Assembly (NCBI GenBank): GCA_033026295.1
Contig: CM065175.1
Span: 26,020,875 to 26,084,874, forward strand
DNA length: 64,000 nt
Direction of reading: 5' to 3'
From: Channa striata
Taxonomy: Eukaryota > Chordata > Actinopteri > Anabantiformes > Channidae
Below are positions 29,101-44,137 of the stretch, piece after piece (the first letter of the stretch is position 1; the number at the start of each line of letters is the position of its first letter). The position numbers and the translations under genes are program-made. The notes under the pieces were generated by a model that was given only the letters and a program-made list of their open reading frames with translations, searched no databases and was not told where the DNA came from.

Positions 29101-32100
29101 CGTCCACACTTTCACGTTTCACAGTAGCATTTAGTCAGACAGCAGATGCTTTTATCCAACGTGAACAAGTCAGGAAGAGAAAAGGGAAACATTCATCCAT
29201 CCAAACACTTTTGGACATTGTGTCCAGGTGGACAGAAGGCCGTCCGTCAACATACACCTTCAATACAGATTTAACGTCCACTTCTTTTGCCAACAAGCTC
29301 CGTTTCCCTTTTTTCCTAAGGCACAACCTGAACACGTGAACCCTGAGTTACAGTCGCGCTCATATTTTTCCCAGCTGGACACCACCTCGATCTGCCGCTC
29401 TAACCTTTACTTACTACTGCCACCTCGAATGTCACGACTGCGTGAAGAGAAAACGGCGCCTGATCTCAAGCGTAAAACCCGTGTATGTCTCCGTCCCTGA
29501 GGGAAGCTTTCTGCTTTATCGCCTCCGCGACTGAGTTGGTCCAAGCAGCTTTTCCTTATTTCGGTGTTCAATCTGTCAGCGAGTTACTGCAGGAAAAGAA
29601 AATCCACTGCTGCCCGTTCGTTTGTTCCACTTCCAGCAGTCCCCAACCTCGCAGACTAACTGCTCCGGCTTGTCCTGTGGCTCTCAGTGGCCTCGCAGCC
29701 TTTCATTGCTCTTCTGCTGCGGTTTTGTCTTTCAAATGGCTCTTCAGGGCCCTGACACAACGCGCTCACAGTCAGATGCCTTCAGGCTGTTGAACTTGGG
29801 TTTTCAGATGAAAATTTTGCAATGTGTCTGGCACTGTTGGTTCCAGCTGCTACAATTTCGCAGACATTGAGCCAACTGAGCCGCTTCAAAAGGCAGTGAA
29901 GGACTTATCGGCCTTTTCTTTTGGTCTAGCACAGGAAAAATGCCACGCACTGAAACGTCGTACAAGGTGGACACGTTATTATTAAAGTGGATTTCAAGCT
30001 GTTTCAGAAAATGAAATGTTTCAGCAGGTCAGTGGCATGAAAAGGATCTGTCACATGTCCTCTACTCTCTCTCAAGCACAATCTCAGCACCTACGGCGTG
30101 TTCTTTTTGCAGTGGGTTCTTTTATTTATCATTTGCATTAATAAACTCCAAAAAACCAAAACACCACAAATGTACATTTTCCTTTTTACGCTGATGACAC
30201 ATTAAGTTCCTCCTGTTAAAGAGGCTCTTGGGAAGCTGCAAACACTCAGCCGAGTGTCTGAAAGCCGTACACACAGTTTATCACCGAGCTCTCAGATTCA
30301 TCACTGAGTGTTTTTAAATCATAAGTTTTATTCTTTGGTTAGCTGGTCATCACTGCAGATTAGGTGATGGCTGATGTTTGTGTGAAAGGTCATCCTAAAG
30401 CTGTTCCCTTCATATTTGGGGGTTCTTTAGAAGTCCTGTTTGTGCTCTGGGTTATAATCTGAGACGTCAAAACACCTTCTTGTTTAAAGTCTTGCATGGA
30501 ATTTGGTAAATCAGCGTTTCAGATTTCTGCTCCTGCTACTTGGAATGAACTTCCAAGTAATTATGGGTGAATTTAAAGGGAACTTGAATATTAGAAGCAT
30601 CATCCTATCTAAACTGAACATTGATAATTTTGAATGTATTGAAACACAATTGTATGATGTAAAACTGAGTGACTGTATGACAGACGATTAGGCCTAATGT
30701 CTCTGACTGTGATTTTCCACACCAACAGGACAAAGTATTAATTTAAAATTTAATTCACGTAATAAAGTATTCACGACCTGAAGATGATGCATCTTTCTGA
30801 CCCTGGTGTGACATTTTCTTTAGATATTTAACAATCAGCAGTTCACACGTTTTTTTGGTTGTTGTTGTTGAAACCTCTCAGTCACTATGGATTATTATAT
30901 ATTTTATGCAAGTTCCACAAACGCAGTCTGCCAGCGCTGCGCAGGAATATTATGTCCGCAGAGGACCTCCTGGCAGATATAAGACACGCTGATCCAACCG
31001 GGGGCAGGGAAATCCACTTCTGCATGGTCCCACTCAAGTCAACTGACTTGTCTTGAAATGACATTGGCTACAGAACGTTGCTGCTAATAAACCGCCAAAG
31101 AGTGGTTGAAGAGGCTGCAATCATTATGAACACTATATTTTTTATGACACATTGTACCTACAGTACCAAACGCTTCCTGGAAACTAATAGATAAATTCCA
31201 GCAATGGGACAGCTGATATTATACCTTGCATTTATTGTAATAAGCAAATATTTGCTCAAGGCGATGAAGCACAATTTACTCACAAGACTGTAACTAAGAT
31301 TTTTTTTTAATTCAGTTTTAGTGGAGCGCATTTTACGTCTGTACAATTTAAAATGAGTAAAAAAAACAATAAATAAATAAACAATAGAGGCTAGGAAACG
31401 ATGTGACTGTTTATGTGAAGCTGGTTGTGTAGCAAACATGGAGGATGTTCAGCTGTGTAAGAGTATAAATGACAAGAATCACCATATTTATACGAACTAA
31501 CCTTCCCTGTTACACCATCACCTTTTTATGTTTTTGTGGTTAAGTTGAAAGAGCAAATGTACCTCATTGTTTTCTTCTGTTACCATTTCATTCTGAAGAT
31601 GACATGAAACCAAACTCTCAACTGCATCAAAATGTTTTAACCCATTTGAAAATAATAAGTAACTTTTACTCAAGTACGTTTATTCGTACCCACTTTGTCG
31701 CAGTAACAGTACTTCTATTTGAGTCAAATCATTTACTACTCTTTCCACTTCTGCTATTGTTAACCAACAAACCTCAGCGAGACGTGGACACATGATGAAC
31801 ACATAAGTCATGAACATCTAATGTAATGCACTTTAGCATGCTAACATTAGCATTTGTTCAAAACAATGACATTTTGTCTTGTTTCTTTATGTCGGTCTTA
31901 GGCCGGTCCCCGCTGCCCATTTCAGATGGACTTTATCACCGAGTGTAAAAAAATAATCATTAACTTCATTCAGATTGCCGTCTCTTCGACCGCTCGCGGT
32001 GGAAAGCCTTGTCTGCCATGTTTTCGAGATAACAGAGATTGGAGTGGCTGCTTATGATATGCATACATTCTGCTGAATTATTTGCTGGCTGGCGATCAAA

Positions 32101-35100
32101 AGACAGAGAGACTCACTTTGTCAAATCCCGCAGCCTTCTGTCAGAATGTCTCACAGTGATAGTCCCACTGAGAGCAGCCAGAAGGGTTCAAAACTCGGAA
32201 TACACAGTAAGCTATCTGACTAATTAGGACTCTATAAACCGCACGGTACCTCCCCGTCCATTTGTTCTAGGTCAACATTTTAAAGTGCATTCCTTTAGCC
32301 TCCAATACATCACTTTGCCAGACAACTGTGACTAGAATAAACAAATCGTGTGCGTCTGTGGGTGGGGAAATTAGATGAGAGGAAATTAGATGACTAATGT
32401 TATCTACTTTCATAGCAGCCACCATTAAGGTGTCCTTGAGAGTGGCACCCACCGTCTAGTCACACTACTTGAGCTTTGAAGTGTTGAGCAGCTTCGATCA
32501 GCTGAATATGTGGCAAAGAAGAGACGCGTTCAGAGAGAAACACGCACAAAATACAGGGACAAATGAAAGTCAAGAATAAGGGGTTTCAGACCCCGGTACA
32601 CGGTAAGACTCGAATAAAGCCTTTACACGAAAGAGCGGAGAAAATAAATCTGAACTACTGTATGTGCAAATAATTCCAGTCAATCAAGCATCAACAGACA
32701 ATCAAACCCACTTAATAACTCTAGTGTAAATGGATCAATTGCTAATTATTGAAAAGACCCGAGTTAAATTAAACAATGATCACCTGTCAATCAACTACTT
32801 TAAATATTTTCTGTTTGAAGGGAGTTGAGTCGAGTTGTATTGAGGAGAAATGTAGGAGCCAGGTTTTGAAGAGGAAGACAAAATTGAAAAACTGCAGATT
32901 TTGCTGCATCCACTGTATTTTGACTGTACGAGGTACTGTGTGTCGAAATCATGATTTATATGTCTCTTGATTTAACAAGTACAATTTCCATGTTTCTTTC
33001 CGGTAAAAATGGTGAGCTGTGTGGTATCAGGTCCAGCCTGTGGAGCAGCAGCGGGAGTTCTGGTTGGTCAGCCCTGCGATTTCCAACACACATAACAGCA
33101 TCAAAAAGAATCAGGTGATGCTGTAAACAGCCGTCACGACCAGTCGACTGATCGAGCAAAGAGAATATCAGACGACCCTTATATTCTGTCTTAGCCCCTT
33201 TAGCCTGTATCTGTGCAATCTGTTTAACGTGATCCAGAAAGAGCAGATGAGCACACAGGGTTTAACTAGTCTTCAGCCAGACGCCTCTTATTAAGACTGA
33301 GCTCGTCCTCTTCATCGACATTTATTGTTTAACCACTCACACCGATATTTACTCCCCGGGGTTCACACACCAATATCAGCTGCTGCTCTTTTCTCGCACA
33401 ATATTAACTGTGTGGTTTGTGTCTCCGACCTCATCTTTGTGAAGCGTATTTATTGGAATTTCCATCACCAGGGAAGACTAATATCTGAGAGCTAACCGAG
33501 ATGAATGTGCTCCGAGCTCACTGCGTCTGGTCTCGAGGTGGACACTTGCTTCCGACTTCTGTTCCTTCTCAACCTGATTGGTTCTAATGCAGCCATCCAT
33601 CATGATGAGCTGTCTGTCCGTCTGCCTCACTCACCAAAGATTGGATTCTTTCGAGAAGGGAGCTTCTTACTATCATATGCAGAGATACACAAGCATGGTT
33701 GGGTGTCAATTATGCAGATTGATGAGCTTGGCTTGTTGCAGGCCTGTGAATATTTACAGCCGGTGCTCTGAAGTGAAAGCGTTGCAATTGTGAACAGGAG
33801 AAAAAAGGAATTTGAATGGATTCAAACTCATATTCAGTCAAAGCTGCAGAAATATTCAGGAGTTACGCAAAACATATGATGCTTCACGAGCCAGCGGCTG
33901 TTCTTTTAAATAGGAAAAAAAACAAGTCAGTGTGAATTTCTACTCCAACCTGTTCGTTTGTCCTCAGGTACCAGCGCAACTCAAACTGCTCTACTTTCTT
34001 TTTAGGTCATCACAGAGACCCAAGACTGTTCGCAGCTCTCCATCCTTTCTCTCCTGTTAGCGACACAGTTAAAGCCCACAGTGAGGGTCCACCATCCTGT
34101 CGTCTTTCACACTACATTGTTTTTTGCTAAAAATAGAACCAACCCAAAAATGCCCGGTGAGCGACAAGCACATTTCCACCGCAGCGACGTAAAACTGTGC
34201 TCGGAGAGATAACACTCGCTCATCTTTTGGCAAACTTCAGATTGGTGAGACACTCGTACACACACAAGTGTATGACTTGTGATGGTTGCCATGGTAACCT
34301 CCCTGAGGCCCAAGGCGAATTTTGAAGTAACTGCTGCGGGCAATAGCAGCGCTTCAGCAATGTGGCTCTGATCGAATAGTAACAGTCTTGTGAAGGCCAG
34401 AAATCATTTGAATGGATTTTAAGCAAAATGGATTTTGACCTTGTGACAGTTTTCCTTACTCGCTGCTATTCAGAGTTTAAATCTAGAATGTCAGTCAGAT
34501 GCACACTGTAGTTTTTTGCACAGCTGGAGAGCAGCAACAACAGCCCTGTCCTACTCTGTCAATGCTAACTGCTCTAAATATTTAAGACTAAACTTAGAGC
34601 TCGTGCAAGAATGGAGAGAACGTGCAAACTTCAAAAATGATACGCTGCAGCTGGACAGGGATCTGAACCTGCAGCCGTCTACGGAAAATATTGTTTTTAA
34701 TATGATGACAAATCTGTTGCTTCATACAAACACACGCACAGCCATGTACAAGTACGTGCACACGCACCTGTTCCGAGGTACAGGACGCTGTAATGCTCGT
34801 CGTTGACCGCCATCACGATGTCCGCCACAGTGTGTGTGATTTGGTCGTCCCTGGGGAGGTCAAGCGGAGCCACACCCACTGGCCGGATCACATCCTCAAT
34901 TTCTGGGTGGTATCTGATTACCCCGAGGTTCTTGACGTCGTTGTGACCTCCTCCTGACCCGTTTCTGCGGACGCACTGTGAAGACACGGAGATGAAGTGG
35001 CTTTGGACCAGGCTGGCAACTTGAATAAATAAAACGCCCTTGGACAACGACTTCAAATTTGCCTCAACGTTATTATCACGTCTTTGAAATTTATTTTTGC

Positions 35101-38100
35101 CTCTAAAGAAAAGGCTAAGTCATGCAATTCCTTTTCTTTTCTCTGTGATGTGTTTTCAGATTGGTTTCATAAAAAAAGCTAAATGTGATGCCTTGTCTTA
35201 CCGTCCCAGGGCGAACGCCTGCGAACTGACTGCTGTAGCCCTTTAGTTTAGATGTGGAAAAGGCCTGGTCAATATCTTCAATTGAGTAGGCACAGATTAC
35301 TGTTCTCCCCCTGAACAAAGGCAGATAAGGGGTAATTACATCCACAATAGAACATGCAGGAGCACAGCTAGAAATTCTCGGATGACTCAGGTCCCTAAAG
35401 CAGTAAATAGCTCTAATGCTCAGCAAGCTGAACCACATTATGTGGTGGTCAGACACAAACCAAAGCACATTTTAGACACACTGAAATTGCAAACAAATTC
35501 AGTGGGAGGATTCCCATTCCCATAAATGTATATACAGTAGACAAGCAGGGCAAGGAGACAAACTGACTCTACAGGCACATTTTCCGGTCCAGTCAGCAGC
35601 TCCAAGCGAAAGTCAGTGCATTAGGTACAGTGACAGTTTTTGGGGCAAATCAATAAGCAGTTCTGCAGAATGAAGCAAGGTGACTAATAGCTTTATATCT
35701 GCAACCGATTTTAGCGTGAAACAACAACTACTTGCTTCTTTAGCTTCTCGTACTTTACTAACTGCTTTCTGCATTCAGCTCTTAAAAGCTTTTGAATGAG
35801 GCTCCCTCCTCTGAACAGTGAGAATGTTTGAACACTAATTTCTTGCTGATTAGAAACTTTTGGAACTTTCTCATTTGTTGTCATTTTACCAGCAAGTCTT
35901 GCAGACTGCGGCAAAGCATAAAGTGCAGAGTAAAGCTGCATCGTAGCAGGGAGGAGGAGAAGTGGGATTCCGAGCTACTCTCTAATGTTAACCTTTCACT
36001 AAATATAAATTGTGCAATCTAATTATAGTATCTGAACTTCAGGGAAAATGCAAATGTGATAGTTCAACTAAAAATGTGGAAATGCAAAGAATGACAATCC
36101 AGTCGGCATTCCTGCGTTTCTATTGTTCGGCAGTAAAAAACTCGACATCATATCTTCCACAGCATTAGACTCGATGAGAGGCGAAGTTGCAACACGACCC
36201 GCAGACTTGCTACATAAATGCATGCTTCCGTTTATGTACCTTCACTTTCTCAAACTGCTGCACTCAGTATGATTGTAGCTAAATCTATTAGATTTGTGCA
36301 AACTCTTATAAGCGATGCATTTTGCTAATCTGAAAAAATCATTTTGGCAACATCCTCCTGCAGAAAGTCCCAGTCTGTTGTGTATTTGTGTGATCAGATG
36401 TATAACAGCTGATGTCTTGTTAACTTTGTGACAATTATTTGATGGGTTACTCCAACAACTGCTAGTTTAATGAAATAATAACTAATGTAACAATGCAAAA
36501 TCACATGCTTTAAAAATTGGACGTGGGTGTGTGGGTGTGTGTCAGGAGGTGCTGCTGATATGTGGTGTGCGATGCCGTGTGGGTGGATGAGTGTCAGTCA
36601 CTGTTTTGTATGCTTTACTTTTCAGGAGTGAGACATGCAGGTGGTGCGGCTCACCATGCGTTGGAAAATAAGCCGTACATGACCCCCCTCTTGTCCTGCG
36701 CAGTCAGCACCACCGCCTGCTTCATGTTGTTGTACTGCTGCTGAGTGTTGCCTGCGCCACACATCACCCGGGCCTTCATGAAGGTGGTCCACGAGTCGGC
36801 CAGCAGGGCTTTGATACCTCCTTCATCCACCTGCAAGGAACAAGAGCTTTGGCAACTAATTCCTAAAGTGCGACCAGCCAGCGTCCTGACCCCGCACCCA
36901 GGAAAAGTAATAGAGCTTTTTCTGTCTCTGAGGTTTCAGCGCAGGTACAGGATGTTTGTGGCTCAGCGTAGAACAAAGTCTGCAGTCTGGGGGAATGAAC
37001 AGGTCTGGGTTTGTTATGCCCTGCAGCTATTTTACAGCGCAGTGTGTGTTTGTCAAGGTAGAGCCCAAGACAAGTTGGCGTCCACAGGACGCTATTTAAT
37101 TAACAAAAGGAACTTAACAGAAAAAACTAAAGTAAACAGCTGCAAGATTTTTTTCCACAGAAATCCGACACAAAGATATATATGTTTTTTTTTTAAACAT
37201 ATACTCCTCCAGCAAGCAAAGCATTGAGTAACAAAACAGAAATCTGAACAAACTCCACATACAAAGCCTTGATTTTCTGTGTCTTTTTCACTGATTAATT
37301 TTTAACACATCAGGAGGTGAGTAATCAGTCACCCAGCGGAGCGGCTGTTTACCGCTGACGGATGATTGGATACACCTGCTTTGAGACGACCGAGCGTTAG
37401 GAAAGCACAAGGCTTGCAAGATTAGTGAAGGAGCAAACTAAATATTACTTTCGTCTTAATATCCAAAATTTTAAACATTTAATAAATAAAACAAATGCTG
37501 TAAAAATTTAACTAAATGAGACCAGGGTCTGACTCGAGTGCGAGACGCTGTGCGCTTTAACTACGACTCTAACACAATGCAGCACCTGTGTGTTTAGGAA
37601 GCAAGTAGGTGTGTGCGGTTTTCACTGTGTGAAGCGTTTTGTTTCGAAGTCGTTTATCTTGTGACGTAAGTTTACCCCGATGTTCGTGTGCCTAACCCCT
37701 GAACCACGTTGCCTCTCAGCAAACAAAACTCTGAAGTTGTTTCCATTCGCCTTGAAGCAGTTTTTGTGTGTCGTTCATCTTAGATGCCGTCGCTCGCAGG
37801 CCGTCAAATAATGGCGCTTCTGCAGTGTCCAATAGTAGCGCGAAAGGCTACCTGAGACGTTAATATGATACGCCAAAGGACGAACAAAGCGGGACAGTTT
37901 GGCACATTGGGAAGCTTCAGCTCGGGCACGAATCTGGATTCGGGCAAACTTCTTTAAACTCTGCGCGGGAAAATGAAATTGGACTTTTTACCGTGCAGAT
38001 TCGACCGATGCGGGCCCTGTACGGCTCCTCGTCCACTCTGGCTGTTTTGTTGATCTCGGTGAAGAAGAAGTAGATCTCCTCCTTGAACTTTTGCAAAGAT

Positions 38101-41100
38101 GGGATTATGGCAGCACCAGCAAACTCTGGATCTAGCAATGAGATATAAACAACATGTCTACCACCAAGCAATAAAATCTTCAACTGTATCATTGCTCCAT
38201 GATGACGTCACTATATTCAAATAAATAGTGCTAATGTTAAACTGTACATAGAAAAGATGTTGTGAAAATTTACCAAAGACTAACTGGCTGATCTCACTGT
38301 TACTGCTGTTAAAAATCACGACCCAAGACATAAAAACGCCCACATGCCATTTTTCCCCTGGGAATGATAGTGGATGAATTACCACCCACCACCTTCATAT
38401 TTGTTGGTATAAATCTTTACAGTTCCTGCATGACTCCACTCCTCCTACTCACTCAGCAGCCAAATGTTCTCCGTCTTCAGGAGTTTCTGGGAGCCAAACG
38501 TACGCCGGATCGAGCCGGCGTGACCCACCACAGACGACATAGCAGAATACAGATTCCCATCTGAGACAGCAGGGAGGGAAAAAAAAGGTGGAGAGGAGAA
38601 GAGAGCGTGAACAGTGGGTAAAAAAAGAGAAGAGGAAGACGCGACTTTGATGGATGGGTACAAGGTTCAGAGGGAGAGGAAGCGAGATGGGAGCAGCACA
38701 GAAGACGACTGACTAGAGCTGGAGGAGAGGAAGACACAGAGAGAAAACATTAAGCACAGAGAGGGAGAGTGAAGACAGCAAAAAGCAGGCCCAGGAGGCC
38801 CGGGCAGAACGAAAACTCACAGAGGAGGAAATGGAGTGCGAGAGCAAAGAAGACATCAAGGCAGAGTAGCTGATTGCACCAATGAGTGGCTACCAATCAC
38901 TACGTTCTTTAAAACCCACTTAGATCGCTTTCTCCATAGCAACGCAGAGGGCGAAGCGTTGAAACTGTGGCAGTAACATCCTAATTAAGCCTGATTGGGA
39001 TATTAGAAGGCTGAGGGTCGGCTCGTTGCCTCAACAATCGATCCCCCAGCTGGAAGAGCATCCCGCAGGGCGTTACTAACCCCTCGCTAATTCCCGAGTG
39101 CCACTACAAACGAGCTATCTGCGCTAGGGTTTCAGCCAACGGGCAGTTTGTCCATCCCTCATCGCGAACTGTAACGACTGAGAGCTCGGTTTCATTTCAA
39201 ACGACTTTGTTCCCTTAAAAACACACGGTCTGCTCAATAAAAAACACATTTTGAGCGTCATTCCCTGTGGTGAGGAACAAGGCACCAATGGCAAAATAAA
39301 TATCTGAGCTAAGAGGCACATGACCTTTAGACCAGTAGCTCCAACATTCCTGCAAATTTTACTTGTTTGATAGAGTTCAGTTAAAAAATACAAAATGACC
39401 ACGAGATTTACGACCACAAAGAGGCAAAAAATACCCCAAAAACGTGAACATGCACAGACACAAAATGACAAAACATGAAACAATAACTACAAAGCCACTA
39501 AAAAACAAGCACTACATGTCCACAGAGAAACGTCTAACAAAGTGTGGGGCGACCCTTGTCCTGTCTGTGCCCAGGGGCCCATCTACTTTTAATCCGTTCA
39601 TGGCACGATTCACTGTGATTTGTGTGGCGTCACCTGACGGTCGTCGGTCCGCGGTTGCTGCAGCACATCCACATATTGACTCTGCTGTTATATTTACGTA
39701 ACTGTCCACTGGGGCGAGTGATGGTAGTGAACAAAACCTGTAGGGCATGTACATGGAGCAGGATCCTATTTTAAAGCATTTGTCAATCTGCCCCGAACCC
39801 CTGGGACTTCAAAGGATGTTCTCTTTATCTGTGGACAGGTGCTATTTAACGACGCAGGTTTCATTCTAAAATAATTTCCTTGTTAATTATCACTTCCACC
39901 TCCCCCCAGGAAGAGCCTGTAAGAACTATCTGTGCCTGACCTCTTTCTGTTTGTGCAGCGAGTTGTACGACAGCTCCACGTTAGCCACGTTTTTAATATT
40001 CCACGTGAATGCAGAACGGCAGCTGGCCGATTCTTGTATTCATGCCACTCATGGTGGTAGGATCCTCTAGCGATGCTACAGTTAACAAATTACACGTCTA
40101 ATCTGATGAGGCAAATAAATCAAAACAGATCCCCAATTTTCCCCAGATCCTTTAGGCAATGTCTATGGTTCCTGTGTGTCCGATCAGTCCGGTTGGATGT
40201 GAATAGAGGGTCAGGGGCGTGTAAACACTGTCCTTTGATTTTACACTAATGATTTTTAAGTTGCCTGTTTTAGGACAAGGCTCTAACACTCTCTATCAGA
40301 TGGATTACTCGCTCAATATGGTTCACTTAAGAGAGGCTTGTTTTATTCTAAAATCGAATCAAAAGCTACTCAACTCACACCAGCAACGTATTTGTATCTC
40401 AGAAATCATTTGTGCCGTGTTCATTTATTTGAAGAACTACGCGATGCATACATTTCAATCTCAGCATTTCCAATGAAAAGATCGATTTTCATTTGTGCCC
40501 AAGGCAGAATACATATGCTTCAAAGGTACTACATGATTTATTAAAATCTGCTAATATGTCTCTCTCGTGGAGCATTGCCTCTTAAAATTCAACGTCAGGT
40601 ACTTCGGATAAAAGCATTTAGTCATTTGCATGTTATGAATAGAGAATGGCAATAGGAGACAGATCTGCTGATGGGAGCCTGCAAGTGTCTCTCGTGAACT
40701 GAAAGGTGGTTTTGTTCCAAAATAAGATGCACTTGAAAAAGTGACACCTTTAGAAAAAAAAGGGAGATGTTTGAAATGGTGACATTTATTCTTATGAAAC
40801 AGATCATAGTAAGACATCAATCAAGCAGAGTTGCTGCGTTCTTTGTTACTCCTCAGTTGCCTTATTCATTATTTCTTTAGGCGCTGTGTGTTGGAGCCTC
40901 CTTGTACCGGCGACAGCAACATTTTGAAACAAATTCCATTGATTCATGGATAAAAGTGTCCAGACAAGCAGACATGTACTTTTTCTCCTGCGTTTATTAC
41001 CTGAAGACAAGCTAATGGACCTCTGGGAAGGGAAAGGCGGTGAGATATCGGAGGCTGACGCTATTTGCCCGCTGCCCTGCACATCAGTCAGCACTGTGTC

Positions 41101-43515
41101 ATTAACCTGCAAAGGGAGGGAGGAGACACTTGAGTCTGGAGGAAGTAGAGCATTTTAGATCACATTTTATACCCCTTTAGTCTTAGAAACTTATCTGCGG
41201 GGGCACATATTCATTATCAAGTGAAAACATCCTCCCTGGCATTAAGTAACTTCTGGTTTTCATTGAACCATTTGAAGAAATAAGAGGCCAAACAAATAAA
41301 TGCTAATTGCGATTGATCTTCGGATTGTTACAGCTCGAGGTGAAGCAGCAGATGAATATGTAAGAGCATTTTAAGGATTTTGCCTGAAGAGACTCTTACC
41401 AGCATCCAGCACCTGGGGCTCCCAGCATTTGTCCCACATACGAGGAATGTGTCATTTACTTTCTGAATGACGGTGATGAAATTATCACACTCCAGCTGTG
41501 GGAGAGAGAGAGGATGAGTGAGACAAAAGAGAGAAAGAGGAGGCAGAAGCAAGAGGGGTAGACAGACTGGGAACGGGGATTAAAGATGCAGAGAAAGACA
41601 GAGAGTGTATGTGCAACGGTGATTAGAGAGAAACAGGAGACACAAAGAGGCCGAGGGATTGAGGAAAAACAAACAGAGGAAGAGACGAAGGTGGAACAGT
41701 GAGATAGAGGAACAAAGCACGAGTACAGTACAAGACAAAACAGATTACGAGAGAGAGAAATTTAAGAAGAGCTGGAGGCGATCCACGCTCTGAATGATTT
41801 TGGCAGCCGGCACACAGGAGGTTTAGCCCTACGGTACAACGCTGCAACAAACCCACATGCGTCACTTATTCATTACACACACAAATAAGTCTTATATTCC
41901 CGAGACGTCACCGGACGGTGGATGGAAATGAAGACGGAGGAGAACCTGAAGGGGCAAATTCTGATTATAATTCTAATTAACAGAAATTTCTTACTTAGAA
42001 ATTCTGATGTGAAAGTGAGACGGAAAAGAAATGCATCTCTAATTCTACAAAATAAAAGAAAAAACTGAGCTTGTGTAAATGTGTGTAGGTGGAGGAGTGG
42101 GCGGGCGGGTGGGCAGAGGCTTTATTTTTTTCATTGCGTTTATGTATGTTCCTACATTGTAAACTTTTGTTCTTTTGAGAACTACATTGATTTGGACCAT
42201 TTTCTACAAAGGCAGTGCAGGATGTGAACAATTCAGCCGTTAAACTCGGGTTGTGGAAGGGTGTCCGTGTGTCTGCAGCCTGTTAGACTGCAGAGATGTA
42301 CTTGCTATTAACTTTGTGTACTTGTTGATGTGTGCACGCTGTCAGAAATGAATAACACATGCGCGTGAGCTGCAATAACGCCGTAGTCAGAAAAACTGGT
42401 CGTTTGCTGCAGAATCGTCGTGTTTGCAGAGAACACAACGTGAAGTCAGGGTTGCGTAATTACAGCCGTGTAAATATGCAGTGCCTGCTTGCACAGGCTG
42501 TAGAGTTTAGGGAGGGGGCAGTCACTTTTTGTGACTCCATTTAATAGAGCCACTCAGTAACTTGTGAGAGACGTTGAAAGCATCGTCAAAAGCTCCTTGG
42601 GAGCCGCACAGGACATTATATGAGTGTTTTTATAGCCTTACTAAAATCCGAGGAGTGTCCTTTTAGCAAATGTCACTTTAGTGAATCTCAACGTTGAAAG
42701 ACGCCGAGTACGAACTGGTGCCTGGTTTATTTAGGACAATGGCCTTTCTGCAAGGATCAGCTTTAAGATGTTTGCTTTGAGTTTGCTTGTGCAGGCTCAC
42801 ATTTGAAGAGCTGTGCATCAACAGACACACAACACTCGATTTTGCATTTGTGCCACCTGTGGTAATGAGCTCCACGGACTCTGTGGGTGTCAACCCTGAA
42901 GGATCTTCAGGCCTCCTGTCCTTCATTCCCCTTCCAAGCACCATTGACTTTATTGGAGAAGATTTACTGCATCACTCAGAAGATTCTCATTTCCCACCAT
43001 CTGCCACTGGCAGATTCTCTGGACTCTTTAGTTGTGTTTGTGCGGGAAAGGCACGGCCCTTATAATGTTGTGCCACAACTACAGTAACAGTTTTTGATGG
43101 TGGCGGGTCTTAGCTTAGATATGGGTGTTGATGATAAATAGTAAAATTATCAGCCAAGTGCTCCCATCAGCAATGTCCTAATTACAACATGCTAATGGTT
43201 GCCACGACGGACTCCTTTCATGGGGACGGCGCCTTTGTTAAACCTGGCACACACTGCTGGACTGCAGCCTGAAGGCTGGGTGAAGCTACAGTATAAGTGG
43301 TCTTGATGCTCTGCAACTATAGTGTCTCTGTTCTAAAAAGAAAAGGCAGCTTTCAAAGCACCGACGCTGCTTTTATACAAGATCCAGCCACGCTGTCCTC
43401 CACAACCTACACTGAGACATCTTATTTAAAGATGGCAGTCAGCATCACCACAAATCAATATAAAATAAATTGTAATTATCTATCCATCTGAATACATGTA
43501 GTTAGTTTATAAAAG

Positions 43516-43554
<39 letters not shown>

Positions 43555-44103
43555 AGTATAAATAAAAGATAAAAACAATGTGGAAAATATCAATTCATCT
43601 AAAGTGGTCCAAAATTGTGTCTTTTAATGGTAAGTGGTAAGTAGCTGCTTATATAGCGCTTTTATCCAAAGCGCTTTACGATGTGGCTTCTCATTCACAC
43701 CAAGACATCCAATTCTCTTGCCAGACTTAATTTTATTTTTATTTTTATCATTTAGACTCTTATTTTCAATGTGTCCTGCACATCTTAACACACTAAGTTG
43801 AAGCTTTGCTACAAACTTAGACCCATTTTGCATGTTGGATGTTGTAATAAAATCCTGCATACACTCCAGTCTCCTGATGGAATAACATGTAATTATTCAC
43901 TGCAATTAGCAACAGCTCACTCACACACGCATAGTTCGAATGTGTGTGCTCTAAGTTGAAGGCACTTCCTGTGTATTTTTATGTACAGTATCATCTGCAT
44001 AAACTAGCATGTTATGTCTTTGTTTGTCATTGCAAAAATTAAACTCTACTAATTATTGAAATTAAAACACTGTAGCACTACCTGGATTGTAGTGCAACCA
44101 CAC

Positions 44104-44137
<34 letters not shown>

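Larger units (their letters stand above)
27170..34767 (-). other. sema7a intron 9, 7.6 kb
   Basis: Long intron between exon 9 and exon 10. It contains a possible dispersed repeat with ACTTTTACTCAAGTA-type sequence (about 31645-31750), a short fragment with GCAGATGCTTTTATCCAA (about 29120-29165) typical of teleost interspersed repeats, and a fragment at about 34608-34682. Open frames here are short, overlap on both strands and show no family signature. Confidence 0.55.
34976..41399 (-). other. sema7a introns 3 to 8
   Basis: Introns 35202-bounded to 41399: intron 8 34976-35201, intron 7 35311-36654, intron 6 36831-37991, intron 5 38132-38452, intron 4 38561-41000, intron 3 41107-41399. Contents beyond the exons are the long pyrimidine tract before exon 5, one copy of the dispersed minisatellite-type repeat (about 39380-39600) and a small fragment with a GGATAAAAGCATTTAGTCA motif near 40607. 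Confidence 0.6.
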
